From the IMG/VR virus record IMGVR_UViG_3300033182_000856, positions 1 through 46,935 of that record: a stretch of 46,935 nucleotides of DNA. The stretch is one strand, 5' to 3'. The notes below the pieces were generated by a model, which saw only the letters and a list, made by a program, of their open reading frames with translations, was not told the DNA's origin and searched no databases. Positions 33,400 to 41,077 of this stretch are shown piece after piece (the first letter of the stretch is position 1; each line of letters begins with the position of its first letter). Source of the stretch: a virus. The position numbers were made by a program, and so were the translations under genes.

Positions 33400-35418
33400 A
33401 TGATTGAATCTGTAGACCCGAACGAAAGTTCAAAAGGAAGAAAGGAAAGAGGACCAAAATCAGGAACACCTGTTTTAGATAATTTCTCACGTGACTTAAT
33501 CAGACTTGCCGAACAAGGTAAGTTGGACCCTGTTGTGGGTCGTGACCGTGAAATTGACCGTATTGCTCAAATCCTTTCTCGTAGAAAGAAGAATAACCCT
33601 ATCATCATCGGTGAACCTGGTTGTGGTAAGACTGCAATCGTTGAAGGATTAGCAATGAAGATTCACGAAGGTGACTGTCCACGTAACCTATGTGACAAAC
33701 GTATCGTATCCTTAGATATGACCTCTATTGTTGCAGGTACCAAATACCGTGGTCAGTTTGAGGAGCGTCTCAAAGTAATCTTGGATGAGTTGCATGACAA
33801 CCCTGATATCATCGTGTTTATTGATGAGATTCATACCATCATCGGAGCGGGTAACTCATCAGGTTCCTTAGATGCATCCAATATCTTCAAACCAGCACTT
33901 GCTCGTGGTGAACTACAATGTGTAGGTGCAACTACTCTTGATGAATATCGTGAGAACATTGAAAAGGACGGAGCATTGGAACGTCGTTTCCAAAAAGTTA
34001 TGGTAGATGGTGCCACTCCTGAAGAGACCATGATTATCTTGGATAACCTAAAATCTCGTTACGAGAAACACCACAAAGTAGATTACTCACCTGAGTCGTT
34101 AGAGGCGTGTGTGTATTTGGCCGACCGTTACATCACCGACCGTGAGTTCCCTGATAAGGCGATTGACATCATGGATGAGGTAGGTGCTCGTAGTCAGATT
34201 TCTGTAAAACTTCCTGAAGAGATTGAGAAACTCAAAGAAGAGGCATCACAAATCAAACAAGAGAAGATTGAAGTAGTTAAGAAACAGGACTATGAAAAGG
34301 CGGCACACCTACGTGATAAGGAGAAGAAAATCTTAAAGAAACTTGATAAGGTGAAGGCCGACTTCGAGGCAAAACAAGATGAAGAACGTCAACCTATCAC
34401 TGAAGATATGGTTTATGAGGTGGTGGCTAACATGACTAAGATTCCTGTGTCTAAACTCAACCAAAACGAGATGGAAGGTCTCCTTGATTTGGAAACCAAC
34501 TTGAACACATCGGTTATCGGTCAAGAAGTGGCGGTGAAGAAAATCTCCAAAGCTATCCGTAGAAACCGTGTGGGTATCAAAGACCCTAACCGACCTATCG
34601 GTTCATTCATCTTCTTAGGTTCAACAGGTGTGGGTAAGACTCACTTGGCAAAACAACTGGCAAAACAAATCTTCGGTGACGAAGAGGCACTCATCCGAGT
34701 GGACATGTCAGAATACCAAGAGAAATATACCATGTCACGTTTGATTGGTTCTCCTCCAGGATATGTAGGACACCAAGAAGGTGGTCAACTTACTGAGAAA
34801 GTGAAAAATAAACCATACTCCGTAGTATTGTTTGACGAGATTGAAAAGGCAAACAAAGATATCTTCTCACTCCTTCTACAAGTATTAGACGATGGTCACC
34901 TCACCGACAGTTTCGGTCGTAAAATCAACTTCAAGAACTGTTTGATTATTATGACCTCAAACTTGGGTGTGAAGAAACTACAAGACTTCGGTGCCGGTGT
35001 TGGTTTCGATACCACAGCACGAATGAGTGGTGATGAGGACCTTAAAAAGGCACTCCTTCAAAAAGAACTGAAGAACCACTTCACACCTGAGTTCTTGAAC
35101 CGTTTGGATGAGGTTATCGTCTTCAACCCTCTCAAAGAAGGTGAAGTTCGTCAGATTGTTGACATTGAGTTGTTGAAACTGACCTCTCGTTTAGAAAAAC
35201 TTGGTTACCACATCAACTTCACCGACGAAGTCAGAGATATGTTAGCTGACGTAGGTTTTGATGAGAAATACGGAGCACGACCTATCAAACGAGCAATCCA
35301 AGAGAAGATTGAGGATTACATCTCAGAAGAGGTACTACGTCAAAAGATTAAAATCGGACGTAACTACGAGATGAAAATGAATGAAGAAGAAGTTCTAATT
35401 GAGGAAGGAGAAAAATAA
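33400..35418 (+). CDS. ClpC-like AAA+ unfoldase lacking the N domain
   Basis: A 672-residue double-ring Clp ATPase. ATG 33400 follows the promoter; the frame is open further upstream but that part is promoter sequence. D1 Walker A is GEPGCGKT (71-78) with FIDEIHTI as Walker B; D2 Walker A is GSTGVGKT (407-414) with [13 protein letters not shown] segment ([17 protein letters not shown]) sits between rings as in ClpC. The VGF ClpP-docking loop is intact (Val534-Gly535-Phe536, in [10 protein letters not shown]), so it should dock on host ClpP. The N-terminal double Clp_N repeat that binds adaptors and substrates in ClpC (about 150 residues) is missing. Product unfolds proteins and feeds them to ClpP. 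Paired divergently with a UVR-motif protein. Confidence 0.9.
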   Translation: MIESVDPNESSKGRKERGPKSGTPVLDNFSRDLIRLAEQGKLDPVVGRDREIDRIAQILSRRKKNNPIIIGEPGCGKTAIVEGLAMKIHEGDCPRNLCDKRIVSLDMTSIVAGTKYRGQFEERLKVILDELHDNPDIIVFIDEIHTIIGAGNSSGSLDASNIFKPALARGELQCVGATTLDEYRENIEKDGALERRFQKVMVDGATPEETMIILDNLKSRYEKHHKVDYSPESLEACVYLADRYITDREFPDKAIDIMDEVGARSQISVKLPEEIEKLKEEASQIKQEKIEVVKKQDYEKAAHLRDKEKKILKKLDKVKADFEAKQDEERQPITEDMVYEVVANMTKIPVSKLNQNEMEGLLDLETNLNTSVIGQEVAVKKISKAIRRNRVGIKDPNRPIGSFIFLGSTGVGKTHLAKQLAKQIFGDEEALIRVDMSEYQEKYTMSRLIGSPPGYVGHQEGGQLTEKVKNKPYSVVLFDEIEKANKDIFSLLLQVLDDGHLTDSFGRKINFKNCLIIMTSNLGVKKLQDFGAGVGFDTTARMSGDEDLKKALLQKELKNHFTPEFLNRLDEVIVFNPLKEGEVRQIVDIELLKLTSRLEKLGYHINFTDEVRDMLADVGFDEKYGARPIKRAIQEKIEDYISEEVLRQKIKIGRNYEMKMNEEEVLIEEGEK

Positions 35419-35431
35419 TTCTCCTTCCCAT

Positions 35432-35462
35432 TTGGAAGTTAATAATAAACTTCTTACATTTG
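35432..35462 (+). promoter_or_regulatory. Host-type promoter TTG-N20-TACATTTG
   Basis: TTG 35432-35434 and TACATTTG 35455-35462. Predicted start near 35466, 15 bases before ATG 35481. A GGAAGGAG / CTCCTTCC hairpin at 35403-35428 spans the clpC stop and may partly end that transcript. Confidence 0.75.
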
Positions 35463-35480
35463 TATCAAATTAGACAAGTA

Positions 35481-36563
35481 ATGGACAACGTAACACTAAA
35501 CAGATTTAAGGAACTACTCTCAGTCCCTTCCAAAACCTACCAAGAAGACCAAATGGTTGAATACCTATCATGGGTATTGGATAGTATGGAAGGTGTAGAA
35601 TACTACACTGACGAGATGAACAACATCTACGCCACCAAACGCCAAAATGGGTTCAACGGATATTTCCCAATGTTTGTCGCACATACGGATACCGTCCATT
35701 CACTTGTTGATGAAATTGTTGTTAAGGAACAAACACTACCAAAACCACCCACCTTTGGACGGACATACGACGATACACAATATGATGTCCTAAAAGCTTA
35801 CACTCCTGACGGAACTCCAACAGGTATCGGTGGTGATGATAAGTGTGGCATCTTCATTTGTTTGGAACTACTTCGTGTCCTGTCAAATGTAAAAGTAGGG
35901 TTTTTTGTCTCTGAGGAGACTGGCTGTCACGGGTCCAGCAAATGTGATGTCAAGTTCCTTAACAATGTAGGATACATCGTTCAATACGATGCACCTGGTA
36001 ATCATCTAATTACCGAGGTTTGTTCGGGAATTCGCCTGTTTGAGGAAAACGGGGAATTCATAAACAGAGCACAGGTAGTAATTGGGAGAACCATGGAAAC
36101 AGATATGGAGTTACAGTCACACCCATACACTGACGTGTCTCAGTTGAAAAAGAAGTCTGACGTTTCTTGTATCAACATTTCTTGTGGATATTACCAAATG
36201 CATTCCGCCAACGAGTTTGTAGTATTGGATGATGTAGAAAAGGCCATCAGAACAGGTATTAACCTGGTCAACGAGTTCGGATATGAAAAACAAATTTACG
36301 AATACGAACCACCAAATTGGGGTTCATACGGTGGACTGTTTAACTTGGACGACGCTGATGACGATTGGGATGAAACCCTTTCTGATGGTCTACATGACTT
36401 AGGTGAAACTCACACCCTTGAAGATAACGTTGTTACTTTTGATTGGGGTGGGATGACGATTCAGAGTAAACACACAGACGATACCATCTATATGGATGAA
36501 GAAGATGTGTTGGAATTGTATGAATTAATTCGTAATAATTTCTTACTCAAAGGGGTCGAATAA
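35481..36563 (+). CDS. M20/M28-type zinc aminopeptidase-like protein
   Basis: A 360-residue protein; the start is ATG 35481, since the frame's earlier TTG lies in the promoter. The di-zinc metallopeptidase ligands are visible: His68-x-Asp70 (VAHTDTVH), Asp119/120 (GIGGDDKCG), Glu145-Glu146 (FVSEETGCHGS), Asp170 (VQYDAPG) and His241 (YYQMHSANE). This is the complete set for an M20/M42-like aminopeptidase or deacylase. The fold is like PepT. Unusual in a phage; it may finish degradation of peptides released by ClpCP, since it follows clpC (inference). Overlaps the converging gene by 21 bases. Confidence 0.78.
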   Translation: MDNVTLNRFKELLSVPSKTYQEDQMVEYLSWVLDSMEGVEYYTDEMNNIYATKRQNGFNGYFPMFVAHTDTVHSLVDEIVVKEQTLPKPPTFGRTYDDTQYDVLKAYTPDGTPTGIGGDDKCGIFICLELLRVLSNVKVGFFVSEETGCHGSSKCDVKFLNNVGYIVQYDAPGNHLITEVCSGIRLFEENGEFINRAQVVIGRTMETDMELQSHPYTDVSQLKKKSDVSCINISCGYYQMHSANEFVVLDDVEKAIRTGINLVNEFGYEKQIYEYEPPNWGSYGGLFNLDDADDDWDETLSDGLHDLGETHTLEDNVVTFDWGGMTIQSKHTDDTIYMDEEDVLELYELIRNNFLLKGVE

Positions 36564-38390
36564 CTGATAGTTATTCATCAAAGAACGAAGGGAAGACAGT
36601 TTTGCTCTTCCCTTCTTTGTTTCAAAGGAATCTGTCTCATTGTTAAATCTCTTAAGTGTAAACTTAATTTTGTTGGTCTCAGGGTCCACACCTTCAACAT
36701 TGATAGACACCCCTTTTTGTGATGGGACTGGTATATAAAAACCAACGGTAAACTCTTTTTTTATCACATTATTAAGTCTTTGATATTCATCAACATCAAC
36801 AAAGAAGTCACTATCTTTCAAATCATCGTAGTACCTTTGAAAGGCTCTTTCAGTTGGTGTATTAAACTCGTCAGTAAAAACTTGGTCGTCCTCAACTTGG
36901 TAGGCATACTCATGTGGGTAATCGAATGGGAATGAAATATGTGTGGATACGTAATCCTTCAACATACCTTTCAAATTCAAATCTCTATAGTATTCGTTAG
37001 ATTCGTATAAATTCAGAATATCTTTTAGACTCACATTGTATCTAAAGAAACATTCGTCCTGTTTTTCAAGACCCATACTTTCGTAGATATCACACAGACC
37101 CTCAGTAAACTCTTTTTGAAGTCCCACTTCAATGGCTCTGTTTTTGGCGTAAGTATATACGTCACTGATTTCCTCAATGAAACTACTGTCAAAATTCTCT
37201 GACATAAACTTACCGATGGTTGAGTAATCGTCATTATCTATTTGGTATCCGTTTTCTGAACCTTTGATTAACTTGGCAACCTCAGGGTCAAAGATTTGAA
37301 GTATGTCCTTTAATGTTTCCAATTCATCATCAGATAAGTTGTATAGGTAATAACCGTCTGATAAGTCTTCGTCAAAATTGTAAGGGTCATAATAATCGGC
37401 ATCACGACCGTAAGGTTGGTCAATGGCATATTCAACAAATTTCAAATCACTTTCTTCAACTTCACCCTCAAATAAATCCAAGAAATCCTCAGGACCGTGG
37501 AAGTTCAATACCAACGTATAATCATTGTCACCATTTTTCTCAATCTTCTGTAATATCTCACTGTGAATCTTCCCCCTTTGATGGTCCACCTCACCGTTCA
37601 TAATCTTAGTTAAGGTCTCATAGTGGTTCTGACCTTTAACCAAAGATTTAATCTTATCGGCAATTGGCTCAAAACGCTGTAAGAGGACATCTAAGGACCT
37701 TACAGAATCTTTTTGGTCATACACCTCAGTATTACCATTACTTCTCACAAACAACGCCATTTTACCCCACGTTCCATCGTTTGACTTCTTATCTATGATA
37801 TAATACAAAGAACCTTCGTCTGAATATTTGTCAAAATATCTGGTGTCACCCTTAGTCGTGGTACACCATTTGGTACCCGCACCGTAATAACAAGAGGCTC
37901 CGTGAGAATACGGTTCAACAATCAAATACTTATCGTCCTCATAAATCTTGTTGGATTCATTTTTGACTTCCTTCTCTTTTTGAACCATGATTTGTCTTTG
38001 ACGAACACCGTTCAATACCGCTTGTAATCCCCAAATAGATTTATATTTGTTGATGTCTTTTGGTGCCGATTTAATCGTAGGAGCATCAACCATTGATGAT
38101 GTTGATGCCGCATAGTCAATATCTTCAGGAGTGATAGCACTTGCACTCTTATGGAATTTTTCAATAAGTTCAAGGAATAGATTTACATTGTCGGCAACCG
38201 AAAATGTTATTGGGTCACCCAATCCAATCATTTGTTTAATCATCCACTCAGAATACTTTTTTGTGGACGAAGGGTCACCGTCAATAAGTTTCTCCAATAA
38301 GTCTGTTGCATCACCAAAGACTTTTTCGTCTTTGTATTTATCTACAAGACGTTCCTTCTTTCCCTCAAGTAAGATGGTCATGAACTTCAT
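36543..38390 (-). CDS. Large phage protein with GAGTKWC motif
   Basis: A 615-residue acidic protein. Residues 160-215 contain HGASCYYGAGTKWCTTTKGD and YIIDKKSNDGTWGKMALFV, a domain I have seen in many large phages with no assigned role. The N terminus MKFMTILLEGKK looks like a T4 internal-protein targeting peptide with LLE as prohead-protease site. The rest is acidic alpha/beta. With a perfect late promoter motif upstream, it is probably packaged in the head. Confidence 0.6.
   Translation of the reverse strand: MKFMTILLEGKKERLVDKYKDEKVFGDATDLLEKLIDGDPSSTKKYSEWMIKQMIGLGDPITFSVADNVNLFLELIEKFHKSASAITPEDIDYAASTSSMVDAPTIKSAPKDINKYKSIWGLQAVLNGVRQRQIMVQKEKEVKNESNKIYEDDKYLIVEPYSHGASCYYGAGTKWCTTTKGDTRYFDKYSDEGSLYYIIDKKSNDGTWGKMALFVRSNGNTEVYDQKDSVRSLDVLLQRFEPIADKIKSLVKGQNHYETLTKIMNGEVDHQRGKIHSEILQKIEKNGDNDYTLVLNFHGPEDFLDLFEGEVEESDLKFVEYAIDQPYGRDADYYDPYNFDEDLSDGYYLYNLSDDELETLKDILQIFDPEVAKLIKGSENGYQIDNDDYSTIGKFMSENFDSSFIEEISDVYTYAKNRAIEVGLQKEFTEGLCDIYESMGLEKQDECFFRYNVSLKDILNLYESNEYYRDLNLKGMLKDYVSTHISFPFDYPHEYAYQVEDDQVFTDEFNTPTERAFQRYYDDLKDSDFFVDVDEYQRLNNVIKKEFTVGFYIPVPSQKGVSINVEGVDPETNKIKFTLKRFNNETDSFETKKGRAKLSSLRSLMNNYQLFDPFE
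36587..36615 (+). terminator. Probable terminator inside the converging gene
   Basis: GAAGGGAAGA / TCTTCCCTTC 10-bp stem with a 9-base loop followed by TTTGTTT, 23 bases after the peptidase stop. It lies within the last codons of the leftward gene. Confidence 0.55.
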
Positions 38391-38403
38391 AAAAAAACTT
38401 TAC

Positions 38404-38411
38404 TATAAATA
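38404..38411 (-). promoter_or_regulatory. Late promoter motif TATTTATA
   Basis: Plus strand TATAAATA, 13 bases upstream of the 38390 start and nine bases from the rightward early promoter of the CAP gene. Confidence 0.65.
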
Positions 38412-38420
38412 CTTGACAGT

Positions 38421-38451
38421 TTGGATAATTAAGAAATAACCCTTATATTTG
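38421..38451 (+). promoter_or_regulatory. Host-type promoter TTG-N20-TATATTTG (near-leaderless)
   Basis: TTG 38421-38423 and TATATTTG 38444-38451. The ATG at 38456 begins five bases after the -7 element, so the predicted transcript has zero or one base of leader. Confidence 0.75.
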
Positions 38452-38455
38452 AAGT

Positions 38456-38995
38456 ATGAAAAAGATAATCAACATAATTTTACTCGTTATACTATCAACT
38501 CCTGTATTTTCACAAGGGTTCAATGACTCTATTATGAATCAGGTCTTGTTTGATGAAGTAATTGCTTACCAAGGAAAAAGAAACACTCAGGGTGAGGTAT
38601 ATTTTAGTAAAGTAGGTGCAGAATTACACAGTAAAGGTTCTGTTGAGTATATGACAAAAAATGGTTGTCGTCACAGACCTTCACACAGTTATCTCAGTTC
38701 CCTACCAAAGAATGAAGTGATTATGATATTAAACGATATTGGTGTTGATACCTCTGAATACGATTATATTGGAAGTGGTGAGATATTGGCACGAATACCA
38801 ATTCAAGGTCAAACGACATATCAAAAAGTCGCCCAAATTGCAATCAATGGATGGTTAAACTCAAAAGGTCACCGAGGGACTATAACGCAAATTGGAAAAT
38901 ATGATGGAATTTATATTTTAAGTATTAGTTCAAACTACAATAAAAAAACAAAAAGTGTGGATATTTGTTTAAGCCTTTTCACCGGATATAAATAA
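38456..38995 (+). CDS. Secreted CAP/SCP-superfamily protein
   Basis: A 179-residue protein with a Sec signal peptide (MKKIINIILLVILSTPVFSQ). The mature part has the CAP fold pattern: FDEVIAYQGKRN, LHSKGSVEYMTKNG, then GEILARIPIQGQ and VAQIAINGWLNSKGHRGTI, the last being the diagnostic CAP helix (GW..S.GHR). CAP proteins are secreted and act in cell-wall, lipid or protein binding. It would be exported to the periplasm or envelope of the infected cell. Role in infection unknown. Confidence 0.75.
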   Translation: MKKIINIILLVILSTPVFSQGFNDSIMNQVLFDEVIAYQGKRNTQGEVYFSKVGAELHSKGSVEYMTKNGCRHRPSHSYLSSLPKNEVIMILNDIGVDTSEYDYIGSGEILARIPIQGQTTYQKVAQIAINGWLNSKGHRGTITQIGKYDGIYILSISSNYNKKTKSVDICLSLFTGYK

Positions 38996-38999
38996 AAAA

Positions 39000-39017
39000 A
39001 ATCCTCGTTTGAGGATT
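39000..39017. terminator. Bidirectional terminator
   Basis: AATCCTC / GAGGATT stem with a GTTT loop, A-run before and T-run after. Shared by the converging CAP and OmpA-domain genes. Confidence 0.8.
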
Positions 39018-39032
39018 TTTTTATTGTTATTT

Positions 39033-40202
39033 TCATTCAGTATATTTTGGTACGTTGAAAGTAACCCTTCTATTTGGTTGAGTTTCTTTAGGGTTAGTTG
39101 GATTTTCTTTTGTCCACGCGGGGCCAAATTTACCAGTCTCACCAAATCCCTTACTTTTGATATCAACATTAACTTTAAGACTGTCAAATATTTTCTGTAA
39201 GTCTTGCGCAATCTTTTCAGCTCTTTTTTCTGAAAGACATAAATTATACTGACCCCTGGTTCCGTCACCATAACCTTTACACCCACCAAATTTCCCTTGA
39301 ACGGTTTCATTAGGGTCATTATCACGAGATGCAAATCCTTTGACTACTAAATTTTGATTTTCTAAAAAATCTTTTAGATTTTCAAAACTCTTCAATCCTT
39401 TATCCAAATCTTCTTTGAATTTATTTAGAACCTCTTGGTAACCCGAAGGGTCTTTCATATCAATAGTGTCAAACTCAAACACATCAACTAAATCTAATTT
39501 TATATTTTGCGATGCAAAGTCAGGACTAATGGTTTGACCATCATCACCAAAGTTTACCATTCCAACACGACCCAACGCTAATTCCATTCCTCCCATTTCT
39601 ACTAAACCGAGTAGTTTTTTGTTCAGTCTATTCACAAACTTCGCGTTGTTAAATACATCACCAATAGGGAAGGCCTCTCCGTAGTTTCCGTAAATACCTT
39701 TACCCTTATATTCCTTTCTATTTTTTCCATTGTTGTTGAGGGTATTGAACACAAAAGACGGTCTTCCTGAACCTCTCAATGGTCTAATACCTACCTTAAT
39801 CATCATTTTATCCATTTGTTCTTTTATCTCAGGATGTTTTGATATTAAATTTTGGAAATTAGAATTATTTCCAACTATCTCGTCGTAGTAATCAGATAGT
39901 TTTTCATCAGCAATAACAAATGGACCATTTATTGGGATAAGACCCTTACTATTGAACGCCTTTTTGTAAACTTCTTCTCTGTCCTTATTAGTAATAATTA
40001 CATAAGGTGTATTACCCTCGAAAACCAATCTAATAAATGCTGAGTTGTTAAAAATCTCATTTTGTTTTTGTGTAATAAATAATTGTATCCTATCATTCAA
40101 GTCATTCAGAACTTCTGTATCGTTCATTCCTTGTTCAGATAATACTCTCTGAACTAACTTTTCTATATCGGCTTCGGTTAAACGAATTGTTTTCTTTCCC
40201 AT
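39033..40202 (-). CDS. Head-targeted protein with OmpA-like C-terminal domain
   Basis: A 389-residue protein. The first 23 residues (TIRLTEADIEKLVQRVLSE) carry the ITExQL...VhxE targeting peptide ending in LSE. Residues about 285-389 are an OmpA-type peptidoglycan-binding domain: NLVVKGFASRDNDPNETVQG, LCLSEKRAEKIAQDLQKIF, GFGETGKFGPAW and NRRVTFNVP. There is no signal peptide or beta-barrel. A cytosolic phage protein with an OmpA domain and capsid-targeting peptide suggests a virion protein that meets the host peptidoglycan on entry (inference). Confidence 0.72.
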   Translation of the reverse strand: MGKKTIRLTEADIEKLVQRVLSEQGMNDTEVLNDLNDRIQLFITQKQNEIFNNSAFIRLVFEGNTPYVIITNKDREEVYKKAFNSKGLIPINGPFVIADEKLSDYYDEIVGNNSNFQNLISKHPEIKEQMDKMMIKVGIRPLRGSGRPSFVFNTLNNNGKNRKEYKGKGIYGNYGEAFPIGDVFNNAKFVNRLNKKLLGLVEMGGMELALGRVGMVNFGDDGQTISPDFASQNIKLDLVDVFEFDTIDMKDPSGYQEVLNKFKEDLDKGLKSFENLKDFLENQNLVVKGFASRDNDPNETVQGKFGGCKGYGDGTRGQYNLCLSEKRAEKIAQDLQKIFDSLKVNVDIKSKGFGETGKFGPAWTKENPTNPKETQPNRRVTFNVPKYTE

Positions 40203-40218
40203 GTTAAAAATCTTTTTC

Positions 40219-40226
40219 TATAAATA
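40219..40226 (-). promoter_or_regulatory. Late promoter motif TATTTATA
   Basis: Plus strand TATAAATA, 16 bases upstream of the 40202 start and two bases from the tmRNA -33 element on the other strand. Confidence 0.65.
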
Positions 40227-40228
40227 TA

Positions 40229-40258
40229 TTGTCAGGATAAAAAAAGTATTTATATTTG
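40229..40258 (+). promoter_or_regulatory. Host-type promoter of the tmRNA
   Basis: TTG 40229-40231 and TATATTTG 40251-40258, 19-base spacer. Predicted start near 40262 leaves a short 5' leader (about 24 bases) for RNase P to remove. Confidence 0.75.
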
Positions 40259-40285
40259 TAGTCAGAAATGAGTTCTTTGAAATAT

Positions 40286-40673
40286 GGGGGTGACTGGAAT
40301 TGATTGACGTAGATAGTCATACGGGGCACGCAGTGAGAGGTTTCCTATCACTTAAATCTATGGAGGCAAATTTTTAACTGGCGAAACAATCGCAAAACTT
40401 CAGGCTGTAGGTCTTCTACGCACTGAAGAAGTAACTGTAGCGTAAGACGCCCACAGTGAAGCGGGTCGGGGGACATATAACCTATGAACAGAAGTCTTTA
40501 CAAAGGTGGAGAAACGACTGAACCAGAAATCGGGTCGTACATCTATTGGTGATGGAGGATGTAAAAATTCAATCACATATTTCGGAATGTTGAGAACCAA
40601 CATTGACCTAAGCGTGTAGTCCTTTGTGGTTAATGCGGGCAAGACGCGGGTTCGAATCCCGCCACCTCCACCA
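40286..40673 (+). ncRNA. ssrA: tmRNA (ssrA), one-piece, phage-encoded
   Basis: A 388-nt RNA. Its ends form the tRNA-like domain: 5' GGGGGTG (40286-40292) pairs over seven positions with CACCTCC (40663-40669), one G-U, then A and an encoded CCA. The T arm is GCGGG-TTCGAAT-CCCGC (40646-40662). After the acceptor come GACTGGAATTGATTGACG and GGGGCACGCAG, matching the usual tmRNA start. The likely resume codon is GGC at 40380 (position 95; about 90 in E. coli), giving a 21-residue tag starting GETIAKLQ and ending TEEVTVA before TAA 40443-40445. Bacteroidota tags start GE(T/N)NYALAA, so the beginning is kept and the end replaced. An alternative frame from GCG 40381 gives AKQSQNFRL. tmRNA with SmpB rescues stalled ribosomes and adds the tag; SmpB is not in this window. 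Confidence 0.93.
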
Positions 40674-40680
40674 ATAAAAA

Positions 40681-40701
40681 AAGGGGACGTAATGTCCCCT
40701 T
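40681..40701. terminator. Bidirectional terminator after the tmRNA
   Basis: AAGGGGAC / GTCCCCTT with a GTAAT loop, A-run before and T-rich after. Ends both the tmRNA and the converging 83-aa gene. Confidence 0.8.
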
Positions 40702-40723
40702 CTTTATTTTTTCTCTTTTACAA

Positions 40724-40975
40724 TTAAGCCGCCTCAAAACGGTAACTTGCACCGTCTTCAATCAATTTATAAGCCTCACCATAGTAATCAGCTGGAAGTT
40801 CAATCTCCATACCCGTTAAGTCTTTTACTTCATAATCAGGTGTTGCCCAACCTGGCTCTGTACCTGAGAACTCAGTAGCATTAACTGATGTCAATCCATT
40901 CGCGTCAATTGTAATTTGTCCTGTAGTGGTTACAAATACAACCACCTTATCAGCACTTCTTCTACATACAAACAT
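40724..40975 (-). CDS. Hypothetical protein, 83 aa
   Basis: A small beta-rich protein: KVVVFVTTTGQITIDANGLT, SVNATEFSGTEPGWATPDYE, then LPADYYGEAYKLIEDGASYRFE. Its paired strands suggest a small beta barrel. A late-type motif lies 31 bases upstream of its start. No family recognised; size and regulation fit a small virion protein. Confidence 0.6.
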   Translation of the reverse strand: MFVCRRSADKVVVFVTTTGQITIDANGLTSVNATEFSGTEPGWATPDYEVKDLTGMEIELPADYYGEAYKLIEDGASYRFEAA

Positions 40976-41006
40976 TTCAAAATAATTTTTATATAGTTTA
41001 TTCTTT

Positions 41007-41014
41007 CATAAATA
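41007..41014 (-). promoter_or_regulatory. Late promoter motif (TATTTATG)
   Basis: Plus strand CATAAATA, 31 bases upstream of the 83-aa gene and one base from the rightward early promoter. Confidence 0.5.
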
Positions 41015-41015
41015 G

Positions 41016-41046
41016 TTGTGCAACCGAGAAAAAGGTCTTATATTTG
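41016..41046 (+). promoter_or_regulatory. Host-type promoter TTG-N20-TATATTTG
   Basis: TTG 41016-41018 and TATATTTG 41039-41046; predicted start near 41050, about 28 bases before ATG 41078. It probably drives both the DUF6011-like gene and the lectin gene. Confidence 0.75.
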
Positions 41047-41077
41047 TATTGTTAATAAGAAACATAAACCCACCATC

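Noticed and set aside
35460-35480. TTG start for the peptidase
   Set aside because: The TTG is part of the TACATTTG promoter element; ATG 35481 is used.
40400-40642. 80-codon leftward frame (starts MPALTTKDYTL)
   Set aside because: It lies wholly within the tmRNA and is an accident of that sequence.
41018-41077. GTG start for the DUF6011-like gene
   Set aside because: It overlaps the -33 and -7 promoter elements.
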